Assembly: GCF_000019845.1 (NCBI RefSeq)
Contig: NC_010581.1
Span: forward strand, 496,001-560,000
Length of the DNA: 64,000 nucleotides
From: Beijerinckia indica subsp. indica ATCC 9039
GTDB taxonomy: Bacteria; Pseudomonadota; Alphaproteobacteria; Rhizobiales; Beijerinckiaceae
Direction of reading: 5' to 3'
The notes under the pieces are model-generated. The model made no database searches. It was not told the DNA's origin and saw only the letters and a program-made list of their open reading frames with translations. The position numbers and the translations under genes were made by a program. Of this stretch, positions 1 through 8,107 are shown in pieces (the stretch's first letter is position 1; each line of letters begins with the position of its first letter).

Positions 1-2447
1 GTTACGTCCGCGACCAAAAGAGGCTCATGGTGGGATCCTTGGCAAAGAGGACAGGTCTCAAAAGTGATGCGGGCGACCGTCGCGGTTTTGGCGATATGCG
101 CCTCCTTGTATGCGTCGCTGGCTGTGTCCTTTTCAGGGGCCGCTGGGGCGACGGCGAAGGCTTCTGGTGCGAGACCATCCTCGAACCGGGTCCACATCTG
201 TCGGTAAGCGGATTCGAGATGACGGGTATAAAGCGCGATGTCGAACAAAGGCGCGCTCTTTCTCTGCCGGAGCAATGTCTGCCGCAGGATCCGTAGATCC
301 TCTGGATTGCGTGCGAGATGGAGCGCTCGCGCCTCGTAGTCGGCGAGGGATGTCGTGATCAGTTCCGGCAGCCCGACAGCCTGGAGGAGGCTGCCCGCGA
401 CACGTCCGGCGAAGGTTTCGCCGGCACAGGTCAGAACCGGCAGCCCGGCCCAAAGGGCATCGCTCGTCGTCGTATGGGCATTATAGGGCAGGCAATCGAG
501 AAACAGATCAGCCAGGCGGTGACGCGCCAGATGATCGGGGATCGCGATCCTGGGCGCGAAGACGAGCCGGTTCGGATCAATGCCGCGCTTTTCTGCCTCA
601 TGTTGGAGATTTTCGCGGACGAGGGGGCCTGACTCGAGCAGCCAGAATACGCTGCCCGGAACGGCTTGCAACAGGCGCATCCAGAGATCGAAGAAAACGG
701 GCGTGAGCTTGTAGGAATTATTGAAACAGCAGAAAACGAATCCGTCCTCCGGCAAGCCGCAATCAGCGCGTGTCGGTGTCAGATCGGCGATCATCCGGCG
801 GGTATCGTTCGGCTGATAGGAAAACGGCATATGCACGATCTTCTCGGAGAAGAACGGCTGCTGATCCATCGGCAGGACGAAGGCGTCGGCGATGATATAA
901 TCGATGAAATCGACGCCCATCGTACCGGGAAAGCCGATGAAATTCACTTGGATCGGGGCCGGGCGCAGACCCAGAATGGCGGTTCTCGCATCATTGGTGT
1001 AGCCCTTGAGGTCGACCAGAATATCGATCTCTTCCCGATGGATCAGGGCTGCCGCCTCGGTATCGGAAAGGGCCCGGATATCGACGAAACGGTCAAAGGC
1101 TTCCCGGGTCCGCAAGGCGAGTTCGCTGGAATCGTCGGGGCCGTGCGAATAAGCGATGATTTCGAACTGATCGCGATCGTGCCGCTCGAATAATTCGACC
1201 ATCAGCAAGGCGGTCGCGTGACGATAAAAATCGTTAGAAAGATAGCCAATCCTCACCTTGCGAGAGCCACGTGGGCGCGGTGAATGGGTATAGGCCTGTC
1301 GCTTATTGTCATAGGATTGGCCGAAGGCACGGCAGAGGCGATATTGCTCTGCGGCGCTGGTGTCCATGCTGATCAGCGGGAAGGGCGCGCCGACATGAGG
1401 CTCTGTTTTGAAAAGGCGGAGAAGCTCAGCCTCTTCCTCCATGATACCGGTCCAGTCGCAGATGGCGCGGCGCCGGTGATGTAGCCAGAGACGCAGATCG
1501 ATCCGCTTTGGATCATAGACGAGCGCCATGCGAAAGGCTTCGATGGCCTGATCCGGATGGCCGAGACTGTCGAGTGTCACACCAAGGCCAGCATGGGCCT
1601 GGGCGAGATTGGGCTGGAGCTGAATGGCTGTGGCATAGGCGTCATGAGCCTCCTGATACTGGCCGCGACGCTGAAGCAGATTACCGAGACTATTATAGAC
1701 GGGAGCAAAATCGGGGCGTAGAGCCAGTGCTTGTTCATAAGCCGCGAGCGCAGCGTCGAATTGCCCGAGATCTCGCAAAATATTGCCGAGCACCATATGC
1801 GGCTCGGCTGCATCTGGCCGACAAGCGATCAGCGCCTCGCAGGTCTGCAAGGCTTCTTCGTGGCGATGAAGCCGCCGCAACACATTGGCGGCATTCATGG
1901 CGCCTTCGATGAAAGCGGGATTGATGGCGACCGCCCGTCTGTAGCAGGCGAGCGCCGCCTCCCATTCGCCTTGATCTTCCAATGCGCCGCCCAGATTACA
2001 ATGGGCCGGGACATGATCTTGGCCATGCAGCACAGCAGTTCGGCCGGTTTCGACGGCCTGGGTTAAAAGTCCCTTGGCCCGATAGAGGGCTGCAAGATTG
2101 GCGAGGGCTTCGGCGTAATCGGGCTTGACGCGAATGGCTTTTTCGATCCAGGCGATCGCCGTGTCGAGATCGCCTTTTTGATGGGCGATGAGGCCGAGAT
2201 GATGCAGGCAGAGAAAGTGATCCGGCTCGGCCAAAAGGATGCGTTGATAAAGGTCTGCCGCCTGATCGAGCCGGCCGGCGCGATGATAGTCGAGCGCGGT
2301 CATCAGAAATTTCTGGGAGAGTGTGCGGTCGCTCGACGGGCGTGACTCCACCGGGGCGTGGGGACCGGGGGGAACATCTTTCTCCGGCTTGCCGCAGGAA
2401 GAAGCATTCTCCCGCGCAACATTGTCTTTGCGGAGCATCGTATTCAT
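1..2447 (-). CDS. TPR protein with O-GlcNAc-transferase-like (GT41) domain, partial
   Basis: The minus-strand frame starts at ATG 2447 and stays open to the left edge, so the C-terminus is missing. After about 45 linker residues come roughly nine tetratricopeptide repeats (for example DYHRAGRLDQAADLYQRIL). A GT41 SPINDLY/OGT-like catalytic region follows, with RIGYLSNDFYRHATALLMVE, YSHGPDDSSE and DLFLDCLPYNAHTTTSDALW, the last being the usual donor-site stretch. The family transfers a sugar to protein Ser/Thr in the cytosol; bacterial acceptors are mostly unknown. Past the GT41 domain the frame continues into a new segment reading FETCPLCQGSHHEPLL, which resembles the zinc-binding head of some SAM methyltransferases, so this may be a TPR-GT41-methyltransferase fusion. 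It lies 80 bp downstream of the small DUF465 gene and is probably co-transcribed with it. The family call is firm; the fusion is inference. Confidence 0.88.
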   Translation of the reverse strand, partial: MNTMLRKDNVARENASSCGKPEKDVPPGPHAPVESRPSSDRTLSQKFLMTALDYHRAGRLDQAADLYQRILLAEPDHFLCLHHLGLIAHQKGDLDTAIAWIEKAIRVKPDYAEALANLAALYRAKGLLTQAVETGRTAVLHGQDHVPAHCNLGGALEDQGEWEAALACYRRAVAINPAFIEGAMNAANVLRRLHRHEEALQTCEALIACRPDAAEPHMVLGNILRDLGQFDAALAAYEQALALRPDFAPVYNSLGNLLQRRGQYQEAHDAYATAIQLQPNLAQAHAGLGVTLDSLGHPDQAIEAFRMALVYDPKRIDLRLWLHHRRRAICDWTGIMEEEAELLRLFKTEPHVGAPFPLISMDTSAAEQYRLCRAFGQSYDNKRQAYTHSPRPRGSRKVRIGYLSNDFYRHATALLMVELFERHDRDQFEIIAYSHGPDDSSELALRTREAFDRFVDIRALSDTEAAALIHREEIDILVDLKGYTNDARTAILGLRPAPIQVNFIGFPGTMGVDFIDYIIADAFVLPMDQQPFFSEKIVHMPFSYQPNDTRRMIADLTPTRADCGLPEDGFVFCCFNNSYKLTPVFFDLWMRLLQAVPGSVFWLLESGPLVRENLQHEAEKRGIDPNRLVFAPRIAIPDHLARHRLADLFLDCLPYNAHTTTSDALWAGLPVLTCAGETFAGRVAGSLLQAVGLPELITTSLADYEARALHLARNPEDLRILRQTLLRQRKSAPLFDIALYTRHLESAYRQMWTRFEDGLAPEAFAVAPAAPEKDTASDAYKEAHIAKTATVARITFETCPLCQGSHHEPLLVADV

Positions 2448-2527
2448 TGCCGGTCCTTGCGCCAGTCGTCCATGGCGTTTTCTAGACCGGCAGGCTTGCG
2501 CCAAACCGACGTCGGGGTCGCGCGTGT

Positions 2528-2746
2528 TTACGCGATAATGTCGGGGGTCAGTAGGTCTTCGATAAAGACGATCCGGTCGCGCAAAACCAGTTTACGCTTC
2601 TTGAGGCGTTGTACCTGCAGGCGATCGGTCGTCGAGAGATGCAGAAGCGCTTCGATGGCGGCATCGAGATCACGATGCTCCTGCCGCAGATGCTCAAGTT
2701 CCGTCTGCAAGGAGATCCGTTCATCCTCGCTCAGTCTATCTACCAT
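2528..2746 (-). CDS. DUF465 / YdcH-family small coiled-coil protein
   Basis: A 72-residue acidic/basic helical protein (MVDRLSEDERISLQ...) with the DUF465 pattern: a long heptad-like helix with HRDLDAAI, then VQRLKKRKLVLRDRI, the conserved basic-LKLRD element of YdcH proteins. The function of the family is not established; members are short antiparallel coiled coils. ATG 2746 is preceded by AAAAGG seven bases upstream. It lies just upstream of the TPR/GT41 gene on the same strand and is one of two DUF465 genes in the first 3.4 kb. Confidence 0.85.
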   Translation of the reverse strand: MVDRLSEDERISLQTELEHLRQEHRDLDAAIEALLHLSTTDRLQVQRLKKRKLVLRDRIVFIEDLLTPDIIA

Positions 2747-3166
2747 CGAATGCCTTTTAAGAGATCAGGAGCCTTCCCAGGAAGGGGACAGGCGTCAAAG
2801 CATAAAAAACAGGCCGGCGATCAAATCCGGCTTCGCAAGGGAGGAAACTTATGCCAGTCTTAAGGCCCCGCCTTTCGGAGAGGAAAGGCCGGCCCAGCGG
2901 AAGAGACCCGGCGGGGTAACGAAAACTAACATCAAAAGGGTCCAGAAGAAAGTAATGGTCTCATGGGCTTGGCGGTTTCGAGCTTCCGATCCTGCGTGAA
3001 AGAAGGCTTATTTCCAGGCCAATCCCATATATTGGCCGTTCTGGAGCATTGCGCCGGCGGAACCCGCGCGGGCAAGCTCAAGACGGAATGGCGATGATCC
3101 CTCCCCTGTGAGGGAAATCCGCGGGTCGCTCGTGCAATTCATCGGTCAACATTCGAGGAGTGCCGT
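2747..3166. other. Intergenic region between divergent DUF465 genes
   Basis: This 420-bp stretch must hold the promoters of both flanking genes. I see no coding frame I would trust. The only structure noted is a small inverted repeat at 3098-3115 (TCCCTC, loop CCCTGT, GAGGGA) about 50 bases upstream of the plus-strand DUF465 start, where it could lie in the mRNA leader. Confidence 0.4.
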
Positions 3167-3352
3167 ATGTCTCTTGAAAATCATTTGGCTATGCTTGAAC
3201 AACGCCATGACGCTCTCGAGAAGGAACTTGCCCAGGAAACCTTACATCCCGCTACTGATCCCTTGAAATTGGCCGAATTGAAACGCCGAAAATTGCTGCT
3301 CAAGGATGAAATCACCAAGCTCAAAGGCGAACCCCTGTCGGCAGTGAGCTAA
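3167..3352 (+). CDS. DUF465 / YdcH-family small protein
   Basis: A 61-residue protein (MSLENHLAMLEQRHDALEKE...) with the same architecture as the 72-residue neighbour: one helical heptad region, then the AELKRRKLLLKDEITKLK signature. The start at 3167 has GAGG about ten bases upstream. It is a stand-alone gene followed directly by a strong terminator at 3382-3420. The paralogue lies on the opposite strand about 400 bp away, so the pair is divergent. The biochemical role is unknown. Confidence 0.88.
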   Translation: MSLENHLAMLEQRHDALEKELAQETLHPATDPLKLAELKRRKLLLKDEITKLKGEPLSAVS

Positions 3353-3381
3353 GCCCCATTCCTTTGAAGTCGTGCAATCGG

Positions 3382-3420
3382 AGCCTTTTCTGGTTCGGCA
3401 GAACCGGAAAAGGCTTTTTC
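3382..3420 (+). terminator. Rho-independent terminator after DUF465 gene
   Basis: A 15-bp stem (AGCCTTTTCTGGTTC against GAACCGGAAAAGGCT, one G-U pair) with loop GGCA is followed by TTTTTCTTT. It lies 30 bp after the DUF465 stop and ends that transcript. Confidence 0.9.
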
Positions 3421-3498
3421 TTTGTGTCTTTTAACAGGGAATCCTTATCCGAACATTGCCAACCTTTGCGGATAGGATGAGCTGGTTGGCCGAAAAGA

Positions 3499-4317
3499 TC
3501 AGTCCAGATTCAACTGCACCGTGACAGGGACATGATCGGAGGGACGATCCCACCCCCGGCTGTCGCGTAAAATCGTAAGACCGTCGAGGTGCTGTTTCAG
3601 ACTGGCGCTGACCCAAATATGGTCAAGACGCCGGCCCTTGTCCGCCTTGGACCAATCCGGTGAACGATAGCTCCACCAAGTATAGAGTTTTTCTTCCGGC
3701 GGCACATGATGGCGCAAGGCATCGATCCAGGGGCCGGCATTGATAACGCGCCCGAGTTTCTCCACTTCGATCGGCGTATGGCTGACGACCTTCAAGAGTG
3801 CCTTGTGGCTCCAGACATCGGTCTCGAGCGGGGCAATATTGAGATCGCCGACGATGATGGCATCCCGATGGGCGATCAGGTCGGTTCGCATCCACTCCGC
3901 CATTTCATCAAGAAACGCGAGTTTATGCGCGAATTTGGGATTGATCTCAGGGTCCGGTTCATCACCGCCCGCTGGCACGTAGAAATTATGCAGATTGATG
4001 GGGCGCGCGGGCGTCGTTTCTGGCAGCAAGGTCACGGTAATATGGCGCGCATCACCCTTGGCGCAAAAGTCCCGCTTTCCGCTCTCCGCGAATGGAATTT
4101 TTGAGACAATGGCGACGCCATGGTAGCCTTTCTGGCCATTGATGGCGATATGTGAATAGCCAAGCTTGTGAAAGGCCGCGAGCGGAAATTCGCTGTCGCG
4201 GCATTTGGTCTCTTGCAGGCAGAGGACATCCGGGGCTTGTTCGGTCAGGAAACGGGTGACGAGATCGATGCGCAGGCGAACCGAATTGATGTTCCAGGTG
4301 GCCAAGCTCAGACGCAC
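3499..4317 (-). CDS. xth: Exodeoxyribonuclease III
   Basis: Exonuclease/endonuclease/phosphatase-fold AP endonuclease of about 272 residues, normal for ExoIII; it cuts DNA 5' to abasic sites and trims 3' ends in base-excision repair. Motifs in order: TWNINSVRLR (start), LCLQETKC with the metal-binding Glu, YHGVAIVSK, IVGDLNIAP with the Asp/Asn pair, RRLDHIWVS and the terminal catalytic SDHVPV. A longer frame reaches ATG 4341, but GTG 4317 (giving VRLSLATWN) has GGAGG at the right distance and starts where the family normally starts, so I chose it. Stand-alone gene on the minus strand. Confidence 0.93.
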   Translation of the reverse strand: MRLSLATWNINSVRLRIDLVTRFLTEQAPDVLCLQETKCRDSEFPLAAFHKLGYSHIAINGQKGYHGVAIVSKIPFAESGKRDFCAKGDARHITVTLLPETTPARPINLHNFYVPAGGDEPDPEINPKFAHKLAFLDEMAEWMRTDLIAHRDAIIVGDLNIAPLETDVWSHKALLKVVSHTPIEVEKLGRVINAGPWIDALRHHVPPEEKLYTWWSYRSPDWSKADKGRRLDHIWVSASLKQHLDGLTILRDSRGWDRPSDHVPVTVQLNLD

Positions 4318-4483
4318 GATCCTATCCCTCCATAATATCAAGCGCCATCAAGTATAGCATCGCGCGCTGGCGAAAACGTCCCAGAAGCATGCGCTCCAGA
4401 AAGGCGACAAACGCCGCTGCCCACGATGCTTGGTATACACCACCAAACAACTGGCTGCGGGAGCTTTTGCGGGAAGGACGCGG

Positions 4484-4519
4484 AAAAAACAAGGGCGCCC
4501 GGTCAAAGACCGAGCGCCC
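4484..4519 (-). terminator. Strong intrinsic terminator
   Basis: Minus-strand stem GGGCGC(TC)GGTC, loop TTT, GACC(GG)GCGCCC, followed after CTTG by TTTTTT. It ends either the lolA-like transcript, about 170 bases after its stop, or the candidate small RNA in this gap. Confidence 0.85.
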
Positions 4520-4620
4520 TCTTGCAGCGATAGTGCCGGGAGGGGAACCGGCAGGAACCGATCGAAGCGAAACGGGGGATACGTCTCGACCGGCTGATCG
4601 CTTGCATGAGAATGAGATAG
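4484..4620 (-). ncRNA. Candidate small RNA with two C-rich hairpin loops
   Basis: Read on the minus strand, this gap holds three consecutive hairpins. Hairpin 1 (4593-4558) has arms CCGGTCGA/TCGATCGG and a loop containing TATCCCCC. Hairpin 2 (4552-4535) has arms GCCGG/CCGGC with loop TTCCCCTC. Hairpin 3 (4519-4493) is a strong GC stem followed by TTTTTT. C-rich, anti-Shine-Dalgarno-like loops ahead of a terminator are a known design in alphaproteobacterial sRNAs (alpha-r14-like and CcsR-type RNAs). The 5' end is a guess: the RNA could start near 4620, or it could be the processed 3' UTR of the lolA-like gene, whose stop is at 4692. Confidence 0.5.
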
Positions 4621-4691
4621 GAGCACCGAGCAGCATCTACAAGCGTAACGGAGGGACTATTTCCCGTGTTTAGGGGTCACATGTTCGTGTT

Positions 4692-5498
4692 TTACAGGTG
4701 ATCCTGGGTCAATTGGAAAAGCGCGGGATCAGGTTTCTTGGTCAGATCGAGATTAAACAGCGAGACCAGGGTTTCATAGCCTTGGGGATCGGTCACCTTC
4801 CATTGCTTGAGGGTGAATTTGACCGGATCGAAGACGAGATTGATCCGCGATGTCCCGCCGAAGGTCGCTTTGTCCTCGATGATGATGGTCACCGCGCTCG
4901 GATCGCTCTGCACCTCCACCACTTTCACGTCCTGGGCGAGATCGACCTGATCTTTCAGCAGAAATTTGAGCGGTGTCTGACTGATGAAATAAACGTCCTT
5001 GGTTGCGGTGCGACGATCATGCACCGCGAGAGAGAGGCCATCGGCGACGATTTCGAGCGTCGCTGGGGCCGCATATTCGAAACGCAGCCGTCCTGGACGC
5101 TGGACGTAGAGCTTGCCCTCTGTCCGGCGGCCATCGCTGCCGACTTGCACGAAATCACCGACCATGGTGATGGCCGAACTGAAATAGGCATTGGCTTTCT
5201 GGATTGCAGTCGCCTGATCCAGGGGCACGAAGGGTTTCGGGGCGGCGCTGGCAGCCGTCTGGGCCGCAACGGGCTTGGTTGTTGGGGCAGTTGGGACTGG
5301 TGGTTTCGGAGTGGCTGGCTTGGCGGGGGAGGCTTTCTCGGGCAGGGGTTTGTCCGGGCGGGGCGGATTTGCCTCGGCCCAAGCCGGAACCCCGCCAAAA
5401 AGACCCAGAAGAGCACTGCAAAGGAGCAAGCCGGCGGTGGCTTGGCCAATGAAGGGCGAAGCTTGTCTCCGAGCTAGGATCGCCATCGTCCTTTTCAT
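4692..5498 (-). CDS. lolA: LolA-like outer-membrane lipoprotein carrier
   Basis: A 268-residue periplasmic protein. Residues about 1-41 form a signal peptide (basic start, hydrophobic ATAGLLLCSALLGLFG, cleavage after AWA). Residues 42-90 are a Pro/Lys/Ala-rich linker, and the rest is a LolA fold: NAYFSSAITMVGDFVQ, GKLYVQRPGRLRFEY and SLFNLDLTKKPD. LolA shuttles lipoproteins from the LolCDE transporter to the outer membrane. The long proline-rich linker is not in E. coli LolA but is common in Hyphomicrobiales. Assignment to the LolA family is good; true LolA function versus a paralogue cannot be decided here. Stand-alone gene. Confidence 0.82.
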   Translation of the reverse strand: MKRTMAILARRQASPFIGQATAGLLLCSALLGLFGGVPAWAEANPPRPDKPLPEKASPAKPATPKPPVPTAPTTKPVAAQTAASAAPKPFVPLDQATAIQKANAYFSSAITMVGDFVQVGSDGRRTEGKLYVQRPGRLRFEYAAPATLEIVADGLSLAVHDRRTATKDVYFISQTPLKFLLKDQVDLAQDVKVVEVQSDPSAVTIIIEDKATFGGTSRINLVFDPVKFTLKQWKVTDPQGYETLVSLFNLDLTKKPDPALFQLTQDHL

Positions 5499-5733
5499 GT
5501 CCTTGTCTCACACATTGTCATTTTGCGCCGGGAAAAGCTTGAAAGTGTCGATTGCTTTCCACCTGTTTACCGAAACATGAAACGGGGCAATACTCCAGAA
5601 GCCAATGTGTCGCCCACGAAAGGGTGAAAGGGCGCTGGATCAGTCCGTTTTTTGCTTCACGAGCTAAGGCTATTTGGGGATTGCACCGCAAGCTTAAAAG
5701 GAGCTGGCTGAATGGTCCCTGAGGAGAAAAGCA

Positions 5734-6465
5734 ATGGACGAGACCGCGCCTGATATTGTGAAGCCGGGCCTTTCGCGCCCGGATCTCGAAGGTCGCAGCT
5801 ATGCGCCCCTGTCTTGTGGCAAGACCGTTTATCTCGTGGTCCTGCTGCATGGATTGGGCGTCGATGGCGATGATCTCATCGATATTGCCGTGAACTGGCA
5901 GCCGAGCCTCCTCAAAGCTGAATTTCTGGCGATGCACGCGCCGTTCCCCTTTGATCAGGGGCCGACCGGGCGGCAATGGTACAGTGTCGCTGACCGCAGT
6001 CCTGAAAAAATCATGGAAGGCTTGCGTAAAGCTGAAGGCATCCTCAACCAATTTCTCGATGAGTCCCTGGCCAAGCGGCGCCTTGACGACCGCCATCTGG
6101 CGCTGGTGGGATTTTCGCAAGGGGCGATGGTGGCGCTGCATACAGGATTGAGGCGCCGGAAAATAGGCGCGATCGTGTCCTTTTCCGGCGCTTTGCATGG
6201 CGCCGAACTCCTGCCTGCGGAAATCCGCTCGCGGCCGCCCGTGCTGCTCATTCATGGCAACGAGGATCAGGTGGTGCCTTATGAGCGCATGACAGAGGCC
6301 AAGGCGGCCTTGAAAGCGCTCGATGTGCCGGTCAAGTCGATGACCCGCAAGGGGCTCGGTCATTCGATCGATGAGGTTGGTATCGCGGCCGTAGGCGATT
6401 TTCTCCACGATAGCCTTGTGCCGAAAAAAGCCGCTCATGACGAGCATGATGATCATGATCATTAA
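5734..6465 (+). CDS. Phospholipase/carboxylesterase, alpha/beta hydrolase
   Basis: A 243-residue cytosolic serine hydrolase of the phospholipase/carboxylesterase (YpfH/Est) family. The fold begins with VVLLHGLGVDGDDL (oxyanion loop). The nucleophile is Ser in GFSQGAMVA (about residue 130), the acid is Asp in HGNEDQVVP and the base is His in GLGHSID. Members hydrolyse short-chain carboxylic esters; the true substrate is unknown. The C-terminus ends in a His/Asp-rich tail (HDEHDDHDH), possibly a metal-binding end. The start at 5734 follows GAGGAG closely. It is divergent from lolA. Confidence 0.85.
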   Translation: MDETAPDIVKPGLSRPDLEGRSYAPLSCGKTVYLVVLLHGLGVDGDDLIDIAVNWQPSLLKAEFLAMHAPFPFDQGPTGRQWYSVADRSPEKIMEGLRKAEGILNQFLDESLAKRRLDDRHLALVGFSQGAMVALHTGLRRRKIGAIVSFSGALHGAELLPAEIRSRPPVLLIHGNEDQVVPYERMTEAKAALKALDVPVKSMTRKGLGHSIDEVGIAAVGDFLHDSLVPKKAAHDEHDDHDH

Positions 6466-6466
6466 A

Positions 6467-6505
6467 GCGATAGAGGTTCCTGTGAAACGACATGACCTCT
6501 ATTGC
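6467..6505 (+). terminator. Inverted repeat after the hydrolase gene
   Basis: An 11-bp stem (GCGATAGAGGT against ACCTCTATTGC, one G-U pair) overlaps the hydrolase stop region. It has no U-tract, so it may act as a weak or Rho-assisted terminator or an mRNA-stabilising hairpin. Confidence 0.4.
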
Positions 6506-6597
6506 TTAGGAAATTCATAAAAGAGAGCATGATGGATGAATGGAGCGGAGCCCATCACGCTTTAAGACTGATGTGCTTCCATAAAAAGCAAATGTGA

Positions 6598-7755
6598 TCA
6601 GGGATTTGAATCGCGAAGCGATGGAAGCGCGCGGTGCCCCGCCGGTTCGCAAGGGCTTCTCTTAGGCTGCCCAGAGGGGTTGGGATAGTCGCGATGCAGG
6701 ATAGACACGTCCTGTGGCCCCTTGATCAGATAATCGATCCCTGCCCATTTGATCCGCCGTGACCAGGGCGCGGCGAGGATGCACAAGGCGTGAAACATCC
6801 ACCATAGGGGCCGAAGCAAGCGATCGGCCCGACTGGTCAGGGGGTAATCGTGACTGTCATCGGCTTGCCATAGGGCCGTGGCGATACGTCGCCGGCACCA
6901 GAAACGGATTTCCCCCGCCAGCATAGCGATCGCCAGCATGGCGATGGCGCCGATGTCACCCCGGACCGCGAGCAGGCAGGCAAGGACGGCAGCGAGGATC
7001 GGAACCAGAAGACAAAAGGCCGCAAAGGTCCAGAGCAAGGGCGCATGGGTGAAGATGATGCGATATTGCCGTGTGCCAAAGGCAAGAGCGCTTTGCCAGG
7101 TGAAAGAGATCGGCGAGAGCAGCAGGCTTTCGCGCGGAGAAAAAATCTTGATGCCGTGATCAGCGCAGGCGCGGGTCATTTGCAGATCATCGCTCACAGC
7201 GCCTGTCCAGTAACGCCGGAGATCCAGTTTTTCCAAGGTTTCGCGCCGCAAGGCCATGGTGCCGCCCCAACACATATTGGCGATCTCCGGCAGGCGCGGC
7301 AAAGTGACGATCGATGTATTGGCTGCGGCGACCAATTGAGTGGCGAGATTGGAGTTGGTGGGCACCATCCAGCGGTAACCGGTCACGGCCTCGTAGTTTG
7401 TGTTGACGAGGGCAGCTACCAGCCGTTCGAGCCAGTGCGGATCGGGCCAGGTATCGGCATCGGTGAAAACCACGATGTCGTCACATGGATCGATATGGTC
7501 GAGCGCGGCGAGAAGATTGGCGACTTTCTGTCCGCCGTATTCGCTCTTTCCGGCAATGACCGCCGTCACCTGCGGCAAAGCGATCGTATTGTCTTGCGGA
7601 TCGGAGCGCGGCAGCGAGGCGATCAACTCGAAGGCCGGGTCCTCGGCGGATTCAATAGCCGCGAGAATATGGAAATCCTCATAGGACTGGCCGCGCAGCT
7701 TGGCGAAAAACGACCGGGTCGTAGGCTCCGCGCCTTTGACCGGAACGATCACCAC
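6598..7755 (-). CDS. Family 2 glycosyltransferase, membrane-bound (ceramide-glucosyltransferase-like)
   Basis: A GT-A fold enzyme with VVFTDADTWPDPHWLERLV (DxD-type metal site), AVSDDLQMTRAC (third Asp) and RQYRI in place of the Q/RxxRW box, then about three membrane helices (LLWTFAAFCLLVPILAAVLA and following). The layout matches GT21/HpnI-like enzymes that move a sugar onto a membrane lipid. GTG 7755 is the first usable start, but the same frame continues upstream without a stop to about 7930 and encodes a further hydrophobic helix (LLSTLFSVLALPWAIIIAV). That stretch contains no ATG, GTG or TTG, so the real N-terminus is unresolved. The acceptor lipid is unknown. Confidence 0.75.
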   Translation of the reverse strand: MVIVPVKGAEPTTRSFFAKLRGQSYEDFHILAAIESAEDPAFELIASLPRSDPQDNTIALPQVTAVIAGKSEYGGQKVANLLAALDHIDPCDDIVVFTDADTWPDPHWLERLVAALVNTNYEAVTGYRWMVPTNSNLATQLVAAANTSIVTLPRLPEIANMCWGGTMALRRETLEKLDLRRYWTGAVSDDLQMTRACADHGIKIFSPRESLLLSPISFTWQSALAFGTRQYRIIFTHAPLLWTFAAFCLLVPILAAVLACLLAVRGDIGAIAMLAIAMLAGEIRFWCRRRIATALWQADDSHDYPLTSRADRLLRPLWWMFHALCILAAPWSRRIKWAGIDYLIKGPQDVSILHRDYPNPSGQPKRSPCEPAGHRALPSLRDSNP

Positions 7756-8107
7756 GACACGGGGCTTACAGCTTGGAGTTTTTGCACGCTGCAGGCCTCG
7801 GCCATAGAGCCAGGCCGAGATCGTGCTGACCGCGATGATGATCGCCCAAGGCAGGGCGAGGACTGAAAAAAGGGTCGAAAGGAGCGATGCGATGATATTG
7901 CCTCGGTCGCTTGGAAACGAGCGCCCCGGCTATCGGAACCAGATCGCTTCCCGTTGCATAGTTGAGCTGTTTTCCGGGGTAAACCCCCGCTTGAATCTTC
8001 CGCTTCCCCGCGAAGGGGTCTACAAGGCCGATCACTCTCCCGCCTTTTATGCTCCTTATTGCGCTCGGTTCGCCGAGAGCGTCATTCTCGAAAATTGAAG
8101 GATCAGC

